Shown here piece by piece: positions 13,368 through 24,537 of a stretch of 64,000 bases of DNA. The position numbers and the translations under genes were made by a program. The stretch spans positions 5,051,771 through 5,115,770 of the forward strand of contig CM030936.1 in NCBI GenBank assembly GCA_018136815.1. The letters run 5' to 3'. Each line of letters opens with the position of its first letter. The stretch's first letter is position 1. The notes under the pieces were generated by a model. It did not search any database. It was not told the origin of the DNA and saw only the letters and a program-made list of their open reading frames with translations. This DNA comes from Isochrysis galbana. Its lineage: Eukaryota > Haptophyta > Isochrysidales > Isochrysidaceae.

Positions 13368-14447
13368 ATGGGCTCGTCGGAGCCAGTCGAGCTGCTCACC
13401 GCGCACGACGGCCTACGCGTCCTCTCGGGCCCGCTTCGCCTCGAGCCGCCAGGCGGCCGCCCCTGCTCTCCCGGCTGGAGACGAGAGGGAACCACGCTCT
13501 CAGCTCCTGACGGCACGCGGCTCTCGATCGGCAGGAAGGGCAGGGTGTGCAAGGGGCCCTTCTGCCTTCGCTGCCTCAACCGCGCGTCGCGCAACTCCCT
13601 CCGCTTCGGATGGTGCCCCCTCGACTTTGAGCCGGTCGACGCGCTGCCTGTCGGGCACGGACAGCTACGGGAGGCTCTGTGCGAGCACACGCCCACAGTG
13701 TGGAGGGCGGCGGCGCAGGGAGAGCTGCTGCAGGGCGCCATTGCGCTCGTCTTCGTCCTTCTCTGCTGGCTGAGCGGCCTGCGGCAGCAGCGCCGTCTCG
13801 CAAAGGCCCTTGGGCGCCTCGCGCTGGTGCGTGCCGACAGCAGCCGCCTGCGGCTGGCGTGGCGCTCCTCTCGCGACACCACTCGGCCGTTAAGCCTCGT
13901 CGCCCGGCTGCGCGAGGGGACCCACGTGGCCGAGCTGCAAGTATGTGACATCGGAGGCAATTCCTCTACGGCCTGGGAGGACGGCTGGCTTCGCCTCGCC
14001 GATGACCACTCCTCCATCATCTTGACTCCTCCGTCGACTTCTTCCTTGATGATCCGTCACAGAATCAACCTTACGGAGCTACGCCAGTTGCGCTTTGGCG
14101 AGCGCATCGGAGAAGACGAAACGGCGGCCAAGGAGACAGCCGTGCTAGCAACCTCTTTGCCGTGGCGCTGCCTCCATCTTTCTACGCGCGGGCGCGACTA
14201 TGTCGTACGCTTCTCCGACGACGGGCCAGGACTGTTGTGGCTCGAAGGTCTTCAGGCGCTGCTACATGACAGCGGCCATCTCAAGGAACCCATTCGCCCA
14301 GCCACACTCCTCTGGCTGCGCGCAAGGATGCGCCTTGGCTATGCAGCGGCCCGCCAAGGCGTCTCGCGTCAACGACTGCTTGCCAACGCAATCTCAGGCA
14401 TTGGCGTTGCTGAACGTGAAAGCCTCACCACACGCGCCATCAAGTGA
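13368..14447 (+). CDS. single-pass membrane protein with possible PH-like C-terminal half
   Basis: Single exon, 359 aa, ATG at 13368 after a purine-rich leader. One hydrophobic helix near residues 122-139 (LQGAIALVFVLLCWLSGL) followed by basic residues (RQQRRLAKALGR), which suggests a membrane anchor with the C-terminal half on the cytosolic side. The N-terminal part has Cys residues (CKGPFCLRCLNR). The C-terminal half reads INLTELRQLRFGERIG, then LHLSTRGRDYVVRFSDDG and LLWLEGLQALL, an order reminiscent of PH domains of the phospholipase C and GRAM-like type (strand, strand, final W-x-x-G-L helix). I do not recognise a named family. Function unknown. Confidence 0.7.
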   Translation: MGSSEPVELLTAHDGLRVLSGPLRLEPPGGRPCSPGWRREGTTLSAPDGTRLSIGRKGRVCKGPFCLRCLNRASRNSLRFGWCPLDFEPVDALPVGHGQLREALCEHTPTVWRAAAQGELLQGAIALVFVLLCWLSGLRQQRRLAKALGRLALVRADSSRLRLAWRSSRDTTRPLSLVARLREGTHVAELQVCDIGGNSSTAWEDGWLRLADDHSSIILTPPSTSSLMIRHRINLTELRQLRFGERIGEDETAAKETAVLATSLPWRCLHLSTRGRDYVVRFSDDGPGLLWLEGLQALLHDSGHLKEPIRPATLLWLRARMRLGYAAARQGVSRQRLLANAISGIGVAERESLTTRAIK

Positions 14448-15557
14448 GATGGTGCTGCATGCGACTTCGCTATCAAGCAGTGACGGCCCCGTGAGTAGAC
14501 AGCATGCGTTGTACCGGGAGGATGAGTGCTTCACTTATGCTCGAGAGCCATGCACAACCACCCCACCCCGTCTCAACCGCGAAAAGTTTGCGCCGTCTCA
14601 GCCTATCCTCATGTAAAGGGATGCAATTCTCTCTGCGGTCATTGTGTGTGGTCTAGAAGACCCAACATTTGCTTCGCGCGAGACAGTCGCAGGGTGAATG
14701 ACGTGTGCATGAACTTACAGGCAGTTTAGGGGGCATCGCGTGCCGACTACAAGTAGGCCTCACTGATGTTTTGCAAACCGAAGTGCTTTTGTGCCCGACC
14801 GGATTGACTTTGGCTCATGAGTCCCCCTTGTTCAATTTGTCGCCAACCAGGTCTTTGTCCCGGCTGGTCTAGAGGAGGTGATACATGGTTGACCACAAGG
14901 ACACGTGCATGATTGGCTATGGAATTGCCACGCGTACGTGGCAGTCCAAGTGGCTGGTGTAGCTCACTGCTGCTATCAGGGATCGTAGAACGATACCACT
15001 AGCCCTAGAGGCCTCTACTTCTACTAGAGCTAGAGGTGGGGACGGAAAAAATCGACTTTTTACAATTGCACCCAAAAGTCGATGTGAATGCATGGAGAGG
15101 TGTCTCATGCTATGATTAGAGCTTGTGCAAAGTTTCAGGAGCCAATTGTTTCATGGTGGCGAGTACGAGAGCAAACAATGCGGTGTTTTTTTGGTGGTGG
15201 TGGTGGCCACCAAAAAACAAAAAACACACACGACCACACAATGCACAATGTGACAGGTCCTAAAGATCCTGCTATCCAGGCACGGAATATCTAAGGGTAC
15301 GGTAATACTGGCGATTTGGTGTGTAAGACGGGTGAGTTGGAGTTTGCACTGTTCAGTGGCAGGAATATGTTGAACGTTTTGTTTTCTGTTGCTTGTCAAT
15401 CGCTCGGTAAGCCGGTAAGCGGCAAGCAGCCCCCTTGCGGTATTCCAACTGTCTGTTTCGTGCCCCACGCCCGGCGGCAGCACAGCGGGTGCGCCCTGCA
15501 GCCGCCACTCTCGCCTCCTCTTCCAGGGTCGGCTTCGGGTAGCACAACCGCCGCGCG
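14448..15557. other. intergenic stretch, no gene seen
   Basis: Short open frames only. TTTTTTGGTGG and CCACCAAAAAA form an inverted repeat at about 15187-15217 with a 7-9 nt loop. Near 14990-15070 a TCTACT/AGTAGA rich patch and two AAAAGTCGA/TCGACTTTT words face each other (about 15048-15083). Confidence 0.5.
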
Positions 15558-16199
15558 ATGGTCAAGCTCACGGCTGCAGAGTATCAGGCTTGCTGGCAGG
15601 AGCGCATTGAAAAGGAAGATCGAGCATTCCTTGAGGCAACTCTGAAGGACCATGGAGACAAGGCGTCAAAGCTGCAGTCATCAGAGGTAGGTTCACAACT
15701 AGGTTCCAAGTTGGACACCGGGCCATCTCCTGGCAGTGTGTTGGGCAGTGCTATCGGTAGCCAATTGGGGAGTGACAAGCGATCGTCGCTGTCGGGTGCG
15801 ACGGAAAGCATCATCAGCTCTCATGTGAGCAGTGCCAGTGTCAGCATGCGGAAAATCGAACTGCTGAAGAAGCAGTTGGAGCAGGTATGCGCCGCAACAG
15901 GAGCCGTTCGGGTTGTGGGTGGCACTCATAGGCAGCTTATCAGCACTACACAATAGCCCGCTCCTCCCCAGCCATCGGAAGATGGAACGTGTTGTGGATC
16001 GTGGGTGGCGGTAACTTAAAATGCACTTGTACAACAACATCCTCCACTCCAACCGACAATAGATGGCACTGTGAATCCCTCGCCCTCGTAGGAAAAGCAG
16101 AAACGGCTTGACATAGAGATGCAGTTGGCTAGGGCAGGCAGGGTGCCACCAATGCCTTCTGAGGTGACTCGAAAAGTGGCTGAAAAGGCGTTCAAGTGA
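15558..16199 (+). CDS. small coiled-coil protein, two exons, unknown function
   Basis: Exon 1 15558-15884, intron 15885-16091 (207 nt, donor gtatgc, acceptor tcgtag), exon 2 16092-16199, phase 0, 144 aa. The protein opens MVKLTAAEYQACWQERIEKE, has a Ser/Gly-rich middle with repeated GS-Q-LGS words (EVGSQLGSKL, AIGSQLGSDK), then a helix that crosses the splice site: RKIELLKKQLEQ|EKQKRLDIEMQLARAG. Heptad-compatible residues continue through the junction, which supports the intron. It ends VTRKVAEKAFK. I do not recognise the family. Confidence 0.6.
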
Positions 16200-16950
16200 A
16201 CTGTGAGCATCGCATGACCTAGTTCAACGATACGCATACTACACTTATTCCAAAGAAACATACCGACTCATGATGCGCGTGCCATCGATGCGCCTAGAAA
16301 TCGAACAAATGCATTGTTGGCATCCAAGTTAGAATGACAGCTATTGGAGGGCGCGCGCTCGTCGTGTGGGATTTGCAACATTCTCTCAATATTGAGCGAA
16401 TAATTCACCTAGTATCACATGCAATGTGCGATCGTTGGCCTGCATCGACTCACACAAATTACATTCATGACAAGGTGCCAACGAGATGTGACCAATTGCC
16501 TTGTACTTCCACTTCCGTTGGCACGAGCCATTGATGAGTGATGCGGTTGTTGATGTTCCTTCCTGAACCCACGTGGCGGCTATGTGTATGTAGTAGTCCT
16601 CCTACTCCTACCTGGGAAGCAAGTTGGCCACATGTCACTTGACATTCAACGAGGTACGCATGGAGTGTGGACTGGACTATGCAAGTACCGTTCACACGTA
16701 CCTCGTATATAGTGCCGTATAGTGTAAAAATGTTAAAAATATATAATATACCCGCTATCCGCTGCTATTGCTACGTGTATGTGGCGTGAGGTAGCGGTGT
16801 GCTTGTGCTACTCCCCACCGTTACTCACCTACCACCAGCTTTCCCTCCCCCTCCCACTTGCCCCAGGTTCCCTCCAGATTCTAGATTCCGCTCAATCAAC
16901 AATCAATAATTAAGGCTTAAGGCTTAGGCGGAATCTCGCCGGGTTGGGGT
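16200..16950. other. intergenic stretch, no gene seen
   Basis: AT-rich near 16720-16760 (AAAAATATATAATATAC). No open frame looks coding. Confidence 0.5.
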
Positions 16951-17899
<949 letters not shown>

Positions 17900-18057
17900 C
17901 TCTCAGGCGCCGATCTCCCCCGTGAGGGGGCCGGCTCCTGCTTGGTTGGGGTGCTTAGGGGTAGACAGGAATAGTTAGAAAAACTGCCTAGATATCATAC
18001 ATTTTTTTAACAAACATGTGCAAGAGACTGGAAAGGTAAACGGCGCAGCGTTGTGCG

Positions 18058-19101
18058 ATGGGGAACTGCGGCTCTTCCGCCGGAGGAGGCTCAGCGCCGT
18101 CGCAAGCGGATGAGCGCGAGACGGCGTGCTCTGGCGGTGAGAGTGAGCGCATTCTAAGCCCCCATAGGCATATGGCTACGGGCGTATGCGCCTCCGGCCG
18201 CGTGGGCGAGTGGATCTCTTGCGACGACTCGGGCACGATTGCCCTCGTGCGCTGGGCAGCTGGCGGGGGCTCAGTAAGGTGGGTGGGACACCCGAAATCG
18301 GTCACGCGCCTCGCAAGTGCTGCGTGGCTTAATGGTGTCGTCTCTGCCTCGCGTGACACTTCAATCCGCGTGTGGCATCGGGGCAGCCCCTCAGCGCCTG
18401 CAGCCAAGCTGGATGGACATGATCTAACTGTAAGTGCTTTGGCCATCTCGGACTCCCACTGCGGGCGCGTCGTCTCTGGATCTCGCGATTCGACGGTGCG
18501 ACTCTGGGATGCATCTATCGCGTCATGTGTGAGCAGTGTGTACATCGCACGGAATGTGGTCACGTGTGCTGCTTGGGGCGGCGGGGATTCTCAGTTTGTG
18601 TGGCAAGGATCTGAGGACCTCCGTCTCCGACTGTGGGACATCCGTGCGATGGCCAAGCCGTCAGTGACTCTCGAAGGGTACACTTGCTTTCCGATGTGCA
18701 TTTCTTCGTATGAGCAGAAATGTGTCACGGGATCCAATGGGTTCTCAGGTGGAGGAGATGGGGGCGGTTGCGAGCTCCGCATTTGGGACCTGCGCAACCA
18801 TCGACAAGAAGCCCTGCTTACGGCGCACACGCATGCAGTTACGGGTGTTGCATTGCTTCCGGGCCAAATGATCGCATCTGCCGCACGTGATGGCACCCTC
18901 CATCTGTGGAAGGCTTCTGGAGCAGATTGGCGTGTGGTAGACACACGCCATCTTGGCAGCGGGGCCACTGCCCTTGCACCTGCACGGCACGACGAGTTAG
19001 AGGCTCGCTTTTATGCCACTACTGCTGATGGAGCCGTGAGAGCGTTCGCGGCAGGCGACTCAGGACTCCGACAAGTGTGCATCGCCGCGTCATCGGCATG
19101 A
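18058..19101 (+). CDS. WDR31: WD40 protein of the WDR31 type
   Basis: Single exon, 347 aa, ATG at 18058. The N-terminus MGNCGSSAGG is a good N-myristoylation plus palmitoylation signal (Gly2, Cys4), so membrane attachment is likely. WD repeats follow, with VVSASRDTSIRVWHR, VVSGSRDSTVRLWDA, GSEDLRLRLWDIR, ELRIWDLRNH and IASAARDGTLHLWKA. The text between repeats matches WDR31 better than general WD40 proteins: IARNVVTCAAW, then CVTGSNGFSGGGDGGGCELR, corresponding to the family's R-N-V-V-T and C-x-S-N-G-F-x-G-x-G-C-E. WDR31 acts in ciliary protein traffic in animals and occurs in ciliated protists. This suggests a flagellated life stage. Assignment from remembered family features, no search done. 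Confidence 0.82.
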   Translation: MGNCGSSAGGGSAPSQADERETACSGGESERILSPHRHMATGVCASGRVGEWISCDDSGTIALVRWAAGGGSVRWVGHPKSVTRLASAAWLNGVVSASRDTSIRVWHRGSPSAPAAKLDGHDLTVSALAISDSHCGRVVSGSRDSTVRLWDASIASCVSSVYIARNVVTCAAWGGGDSQFVWQGSEDLRLRLWDIRAMAKPSVTLEGYTCFPMCISSYEQKCVTGSNGFSGGGDGGGCELRIWDLRNHRQEALLTAHTHAVTGVALLPGQMIASAARDGTLHLWKASGADWRVVDTRHLGSGATALAPARHDELEARFYATTADGAVRAFAAGDSGLRQVCIAASSA

Positions 19102-19310
19102 CTGCTCGACACAGGCGCGTTCCGGGACAGACCTGTTGACGCTATGATCTCGCTAGCGTGCACGAATATTGTATGGCAATGGCAAGTAACAAGTAGTGTC
19201 CTCACCCAACACCAATACCTTTTCTAAGTTTGCACCTTACACGATAAAAACCATTGAAGATGCCGTCTACTGCTATCACGCCTACCCAACTAAGTTTATA
19301 CTTGGTCAAG

Positions 19311-19754
19311 ATGGATCGCGCCGGCGCGACTCCCCTCTCTTTCGGGCCCCCTGCCGAGGGCGGCCCCCCTGCCCACATGGACCTGTCGCTGGCAAAGCGG
19401 CCGCGTCTGCCCTCAGAGGCCGAACAGGTGCGCGCCACCCCGGTCGCGTCACACGGCCCGTAGCCTCGGCCACACCACACACAGCAGCCATGCTGGCCCC
19501 CCCCCCATGGGGGGCAGCAGGTTGCAGACTACATGAAGACAGCATCAGGCAGCGAGAGACCTGCACTCCACACTCCACTGGGCATGCCTTATGGAAGAGG
19601 CCCCTCCCGCCCTGGCGAGGGTCGCGCCGCCTCGGCGGAGTGGCCTGCGGCCGGGTGGCCCTTATGGGCACAACATCCTGACAATCTATCTGACACAAGA
19701 AAGCCCCAGTCGTCTCTGTCCACACAGAGGGAAAACGCCAGCCGCCACACTTAA
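19311..19754 (+). CDS. possible small two-exon gene, unknown
   Basis: Exon 1 19311-19427 (MDRAGATPLSFGPPAEGGPP, then LAKRPRLPSEAEQ), intron 19428-19520 (93 nt, donor gtgcgc, acceptor cagcag), exon 2 19521-19754 (VADYMKTASGSERPALHTPL, ending ENASRHT). Both junctions are phase 0 and the join gives one 116-aa frame. The composition (Pro, Ser, basic KRPR) fits a nuclear disordered protein, but I recognise nothing and there is no conserved domain. A TE pair of inverted ends starts within 100 bp downstream. It may be a gene fragment. Confidence 0.35.
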
Positions 19755-19842
19755 CCCAAGACCTCCCAAACAGCCTAACTAAGCTGTGTGTATTGCGTTG
19801 GGCGTTGGGGGTACCCTATCTTTTTAAAGATAGTTGCGTTCC

Positions 19843-20319
19843 TAGTTGGGCTGTAAGTACTGATATTAGTACTGATGCATTAGTATAAGCTCCCCCGGAG
19901 CTGATATACTGATGTTAGTGCCTAGGCTGCCAGTTCAAAAATAAATCTGAAAACAAAACTCCGGAGCGCGAACGAGCCCCCGCGAACAAGCGTAGAGGCG
20001 CGCCCGCCCGCTCCCTCTTCCCTTCCCTTCCCATCTCTCCTGCTAGCTGCCCACCCCCCACCACCTTGGCAAGACCTTGGCCTCTTGGCCTCTTGCTTCA
20101 CATGCACCTGCCAACTCCTGCTCTCTGTTTGTTTGCGCTGCCCTCCCCTTTGCGCGCGCGCCACGCGCTGCACGCTGAACACCCCCCAGTAAATATGTAT
20201 AATGATAGCGATACTAGAAGTTGTAATGGGGGTGTAAGCTGATATTAGTACTGATGTAAGTACTCATGTAAGTGTAAGCTCAAAACCACCGTAAGCTTAC
20301 GGACTGACAGCCCAACAAC
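19843..20319. mobile_element. candidate MITE with 13-bp inverted ends
   Basis: Left TTGGGCTGTAAGT near 19847 and, inverted near 20305-20317, TTGGGCTGTCAGT. Inside both ends recur GATATTAGTACTGATG words (about 19860 and 20240). No clean target duplication. CTATCTTTTTAAAGATAG lies just outside to the left. The interior, 19930-20170, has no gene. Confidence 0.4.
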
Positions 20320-21536
20320 TAGGGTTGCGTTGGGGGTATGTAAAAGAATGTGGATATACGTTCAAATTATGGGCAGCTAGCTCGTGTCTCAACCCCACCA
20401 TAACCACCGGTACCCAACCAGCAAAAAAAACGCCGGTTGGCGACCATGCATGAGCGGATGAGCGGCTTTCAAGCGATCGCCAAAGTGAGTGGCGACTCGA
20501 GAGCTCAACGAAGGGAGAGCGGTGGCGCACTCTTGGTGAGCCCAAGTGAGGCGCAGGGCAGCCTGCCAGCCAGTGGGAGCGAGTGCGCAAGAAAGCGGTG
20601 CGACGGTGGCGCACATTGAGTGTTGAGAACGAAGAACGAATAAGAATAATTACAACTGGGCATATCGGCGGTCGGCGGCTTCACTGAGCCGATGGCGACG
20701 AAGCTGCGGGACGCGGGTGCGGCTTCACTTGCAGAAACCTTTGTCCTGTTGTATTCCTGCCCATCTGAAGGCTGAAGGCCGTAGGCATGAATACTCGCCG
20801 TGTAAGGTACGCGCCCACGCTCACAATTGAATAGGTCCCCGTGTTGCGTGTTGCTATTGCTACTGATGCACAAGAGACAAGAGACACAGATTTGCATTCC
20901 CCATTGCCTCAAGCCCAGGTTTGCAGATTTTCGTCTCGAAATTTGCGATTCGAATTTTGTCACACGTTACACGCCGCCCGCCCCGGAAAACCGAAAACCG
21001 AAACCGAAAACCCCAAGTCCCAACTTCAAGTCCCTACCGCTAGCCCATTAGTTATAGTAGAGCACGAGGCACAAGGGGACGAGCCGCAAGGCATGAGGAG
21101 GGAGTGGTAAGGAAGCGAGCGTGGCTGCGGGATAACTCTGTCATAGCCGCGCGCGGTGTGTGAATATTAAGAAGCCCCCCCCCCTCTTGGTGCTAATATG
21201 TGAATGACGCTTACCGTTAAACCAAACATTTACTGTACCTTGCCTACTGATTTTCTTGTTTAGCGCCGGAGTACGAGTAAATTAGCGAATAAAGGCGGGG
21301 CGTCGCCGGTCGTCCTCGGCGAGCGAACGAGGAGAGGGAGAGGGAGGGCCGCGCTCAGGGAGTGTTTGAGGGAGGCGGGCGGGGGGGTCGTGTTGGGGGG
21401 TGGGGGCTGTACGGGGTGGGGGTGTACGGAGGCTTCAGAGGCAAGCGAAACGAGGAAGGAAACGGAAGGGGTGGGCGGGGCGGAGGGAGGGCAGAGCGGG
21501 GAGGACTCTGCGGCCGGAACGAGGCAGAGTGTATCA
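20320..21536. other. intergenic stretch with a piece of repeat C
   Basis: No gene seen. GTATTCCTGCCCATCTGAAG at about 20752-20771 is shared with about 24210 and, inverted, with about 11680. A short word CGATTTTCGTCTCGAAATT-like at 20925-20945 also occurs at 59936. GGAGGGAGG-type purine-rich DNA precedes the next gene. Confidence 0.5.
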
Positions 21537-22643
21537 ATGCATGAGGCCTCGTCTCATCTGATCAGTTCTGACTCCAACTCTGCCGTCCGGCTGAGTGAGA
21601 AGCTGGAGCGCCGGCTCGCCAAGGCGGCCGAGAGGCGTCGCAAGGCGGCCGCAAAGGCCGGTGCGGCCGGAACCAGCTCGGAGGAGTTCGCTCTCGTTCT
21701 TGCCGATCTGAAAGATCAGGCTGATCGCGCTGAAGCCTCGCTTAGGGAGGCCCAGCGCTCGGAAGCCGAGGCACACGAGACGGCACGCAAAAGCCGTGCT
21801 CGGCTTGACAAGGCGTACAGCAGCCTCATCACCTTGCGACGTCTGAGCGAGCAGCTGTCCACTAGGCATTCTGAGAGCCGAGAAGCACAGCTGCATGGGA
21901 ACGAAGAAGAAGCAGCGCAGTGTGATCAACTCGTCACCGAAATGAGGCAGCGAGCGGATGCAGTGTCCGCCTCACTCGAGCGTGCAGGACGCGAGAAGGC
22001 TGTCCAGGTAGAGAGACGTGCCGAGCTGAAGGCGCGTGTCGCTGAGCTCCTGGACGAAGCTGATGCCAAGCGCGCTGTCTCTGAAGCCAATGCTCGTGCT
22101 GAGCGTGTTAGGTGCGGCATACTTCAGCGTGAGGCCGCCATCGCCCAAGCAACGGTCGATAAGGCAATCCAGCTGCTCGACACGCCGCGAGCTCAGCTGC
22201 AAGAGCGGGACGCCGAGGTGAAGGCTTCCCTTGAGACAGCAGCCGAGCGACTCGAGGAACTCCAGAAGCACCTGGGTGCCACTTCAACCGATCTGACTAC
22301 GCTTAAAGAGGAGGTCAGCGTCTCGTCGAGACGGCTTGAGTCGGCCAGGCTCGCGAAGGAGGATGCAATCATCGAGGCTCGCAATGCAAGGCTACAAATA
22401 CGAGCAGCAAAGGCTGCACGGCAGAATGCGCGAGAGGCCAGCCAATTGGCAATGTCTCAACGCGACAAAATGCGTGCCGTACACGCAGCTTTACGCAAGA
22501 GCATGGGGGTGAGCGACTCGGAGGAGGAAGAAAATAACGAGGCCAATACGGACGAGATGTTGGGTGGAAAGCATGGCATAGGAGATGAGCACGCTGACGA
22601 GGTTGATGGAAGAGATGCTGAAGCTTTGCAGACCAAAGCGTGA
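21537..22643 (+). CDS. long coiled-coil protein, unknown
   Basis: Single exon, 368 aa. The first ATG in frame is at 21537; further upstream the frame has no Met. From about residue 17 to 320 the chain is almost pure coiled coil, rich in Ala, Glu, Arg (RLSEKLERRLAKAAERRRKA, then LREAQRSEAEAHETARKSRA, ERLEELQKHLGATSTDLTTL). It ends in an acidic tail (SDSEEEENNEANTDE). No enzyme or membrane segment. Such proteins often belong to centrosomal, basal body or transport complexes, but nothing specific can be named. Kinesin and WDR31-like genes are nearby, but gene order in eukaryotes is weak evidence. Confidence 0.7.
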   Translation: MHEASSHLISSDSNSAVRLSEKLERRLAKAAERRRKAAAKAGAAGTSSEEFALVLADLKDQADRAEASLREAQRSEAEAHETARKSRARLDKAYSSLITLRRLSEQLSTRHSESREAQLHGNEEEAAQCDQLVTEMRQRADAVSASLERAGREKAVQVERRAELKARVAELLDEADAKRAVSEANARAERVRCGILQREAAIAQATVDKAIQLLDTPRAQLQERDAEVKASLETAAERLEELQKHLGATSTDLTTLKEEVSVSSRRLESARLAKEDAIIEARNARLQIRAAKAARQNAREASQLAMSQRDKMRAVHAALRKSMGVSDSEEEENNEANTDEMLGGKHGIGDEHADEVDGRDAEALQTKA

Positions 22644-23219
22644 GACCATATGCAGGGGGGGTTTGAAGCAACACGTGTTTTTTGTAGGGCGAGAGCAACA
22701 GTTGCGCATTGGCAACCTTCCTTAATCTATCTCAGACTCGCATCTATGGTCTTCTCACATGGGGACAAGAGGTTGTAGGTGGAGTGGAGTCAAGCAATAC
22801 CAGTAGCACCACGCGAGACTAGCTTTGCGCTACTTGCCTTTGACAAAAAGTGACGACGTGACGACGCGCCCTTTTCTCCTCTGTTGCGGTCGGGGGGAGA
22901 GCCGCCCTTTAGGCTTCCCAAAGAGAAGCCCTCTCTCTTTGCTTTCCCGCCTTCGCGTGTTTTGGTCTCTCTCTTCAGGTTGCATCCTCTTCGTCCGATC
23001 GGGATCCTCCGATCCCGATCTTCCTCTTCCTCTCTTTCCCCCGTGTGTTAGGATAGGGGTGATCGCTCTCGATCCCCCTCCCTTGTTTTCTCATGTGTGC
23101 GCCCCCTTTCTCTCCTTGCGCGCGCCCCCGTGTGTTTCCCGCGTTTTTCTCTTGCCCCAGAGTTCCGAGAGTCGCGCCCATGGCCGCACTCCCTGGGGCT
23201 CTGGGCGAGCTCTCTCGAC
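22644..23219. other. spacer, no gene seen
   Basis: Pyrimidine-rich from 22920 to 23150. The frame that runs through it is open only because of low stop content and starts at a non-ATG codon. Confidence 0.45.
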
Positions 23220-23694
23220 CACCAGAGAGTTGCCGCGGCTGAAGAAGAAGAGGAAGCTGATTTGTGATGACTCCGATGACTCGGGTGCAGAGCTCGAGGA
23301 CGGCTTCTCGTCCATGCCGCCACAACACGCGGATGCCGTATGCGATGAGGCCAACGACTGGAAGCTCATTGGCCAGGAGGTCACACAGCAATTCCTCGAC
23401 GACGATGGCATCCTCAACGAGCTTGCAATGATGTGGGCCATGCGCGAAAGGTTTCCGTTGCACTTTTGCGTGTTCAAGCAGTGCGCCTCACACATTCACC
23501 ACGAGGCAAACGTGGAACAAATCTTCTCACTCGCAGGTCAAATTTCCGATCCGAACATGATGCCCGAGAACTTAGCGATGTTGACGCGCATCCACTTCAA
23601 CAAGAAGACTTCCATGCCCACTGTGGCCGCCATTCGCGAGAGGTATTATTCCAAGTACCGTGTGGCTGGGCAAGCGTTTGAGCATGATATCTAG
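23220..23694 (+). pseudogene. hAT transposase C-terminal fragment
   Basis: The open frame ending at 23694 reads LKKKRKLICDDSDDSGAELE, then a helix WKLIGQEVTQQFLDD and FPLHFCVFKQCASHIHHEAN followed by VEQIFSLAGQISDPNMMPEN. S-x-x-x-E-x-x-F-S-x-A-G and the helix after it are the signature of the hAT dimerisation domain, here with E-Q-I-F-S in place of the usual E-R-x-F-S. No N-terminal zinc finger or DDE core upstream. It is open to the stop, so it may be a recent 5'-truncated copy or an exon of a longer element. Confidence 0.65.
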
Positions 23695-24537
23695 TCGTCC
23701 TGTTGGCTGTTGGTAGATTGTGAGGATGCCCGTCCCACTAGCCACTAGGCTCGTTTCGCGCCCTCGGCGGCGCTCGCGCGCTTGTCGTATTAGTCAACTA
23801 ATGTGAATATGATAGTCATGGCTCTTCAAGGATTATTCAAGCCGTGACTTTTCAGGTTGCGCACTATTCAGAGCTTGAATAGTGCATATGTCCTTGTAGT
23901 CATAGTCATTACTCAACTAAATGTTGTAATCAAGGTTAGGGTTGAGCTGGGTGGGCTGCGCGGGCAATGATGCGAGAGGGTCAGGGGGTGGTCGGACTGT
24001 CGGCAGCCCGACACGCCGCTGCATCGGGCGGGAATCAAATGCCGAATGTAGCTTAGATATAAAGGAACCGATCCCCCCGCGGGCGCGACCGGCAAATCTT
24101 TATTTGTTCGGATCATCATCACCGTCATACCTTCATCTTCACCCCATACGAACAGGTGTTGTGGGTAGGGGGAGTCCCGACGGTCACGTCCGGGTCCCGT
24201 TGGATTCCTGCCCATCTGAAGGCAACGACGGAGCCCCTTCCCCGCGATGGGGGTGTGCGCGGTTGGCGCATGGCTCGTCCGGTGTTAAGTTGTAACACCA
24301 CATGTGGCTAGGAATGCTATGTAGCTAACAAGATGTCCTACGACGCTATAAATTCTAACGTCCCCCCTCTCCCCCCGGCCCTCTCGTCCTTTTCTTCTCC
24401 GCCCCCCCCCCCCCCCCCCCCATCTTCTCTCTCTTTTATGCCTTCTCTTCTTTGATTCTCCTTGTCCCTCCCTCGCTCCCTCTCTCACGCGCTCGCCTTC
24501 AAAAGGGGTCCGGGAAGGGGGGAGCGCGAAGAGGTGC
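23695..24537. other. kinesin upstream region with repeat C
   Basis: 23770-23930 holds AT-rich sequence with the words GTCATGGCT, CAAGCCGTGACTTTTC, TTCAAG and TTGAATAG facing each other, perhaps the end of the hAT copy. 24213-24362 is repeat C. 24400-24420 is a C-run. No gene. Confidence 0.5.
24213..24362 (+). repeat. dispersed repeat C, copy 1
   Basis: Shares with 63548-63682 the blocks GGCAACG, CCCCGCGATGGGGGTGTGCG, CGGTTGGCGCATGGCTCGTC, CATGTGGCTAGG, AACAAGATGTC and TACGACGCTAT in the same order. Relative to the genes, this copy lies upstream of the kinesin start and the other lies upstream of the coiled-coil gene at 61519-63396. Confidence 0.85.
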
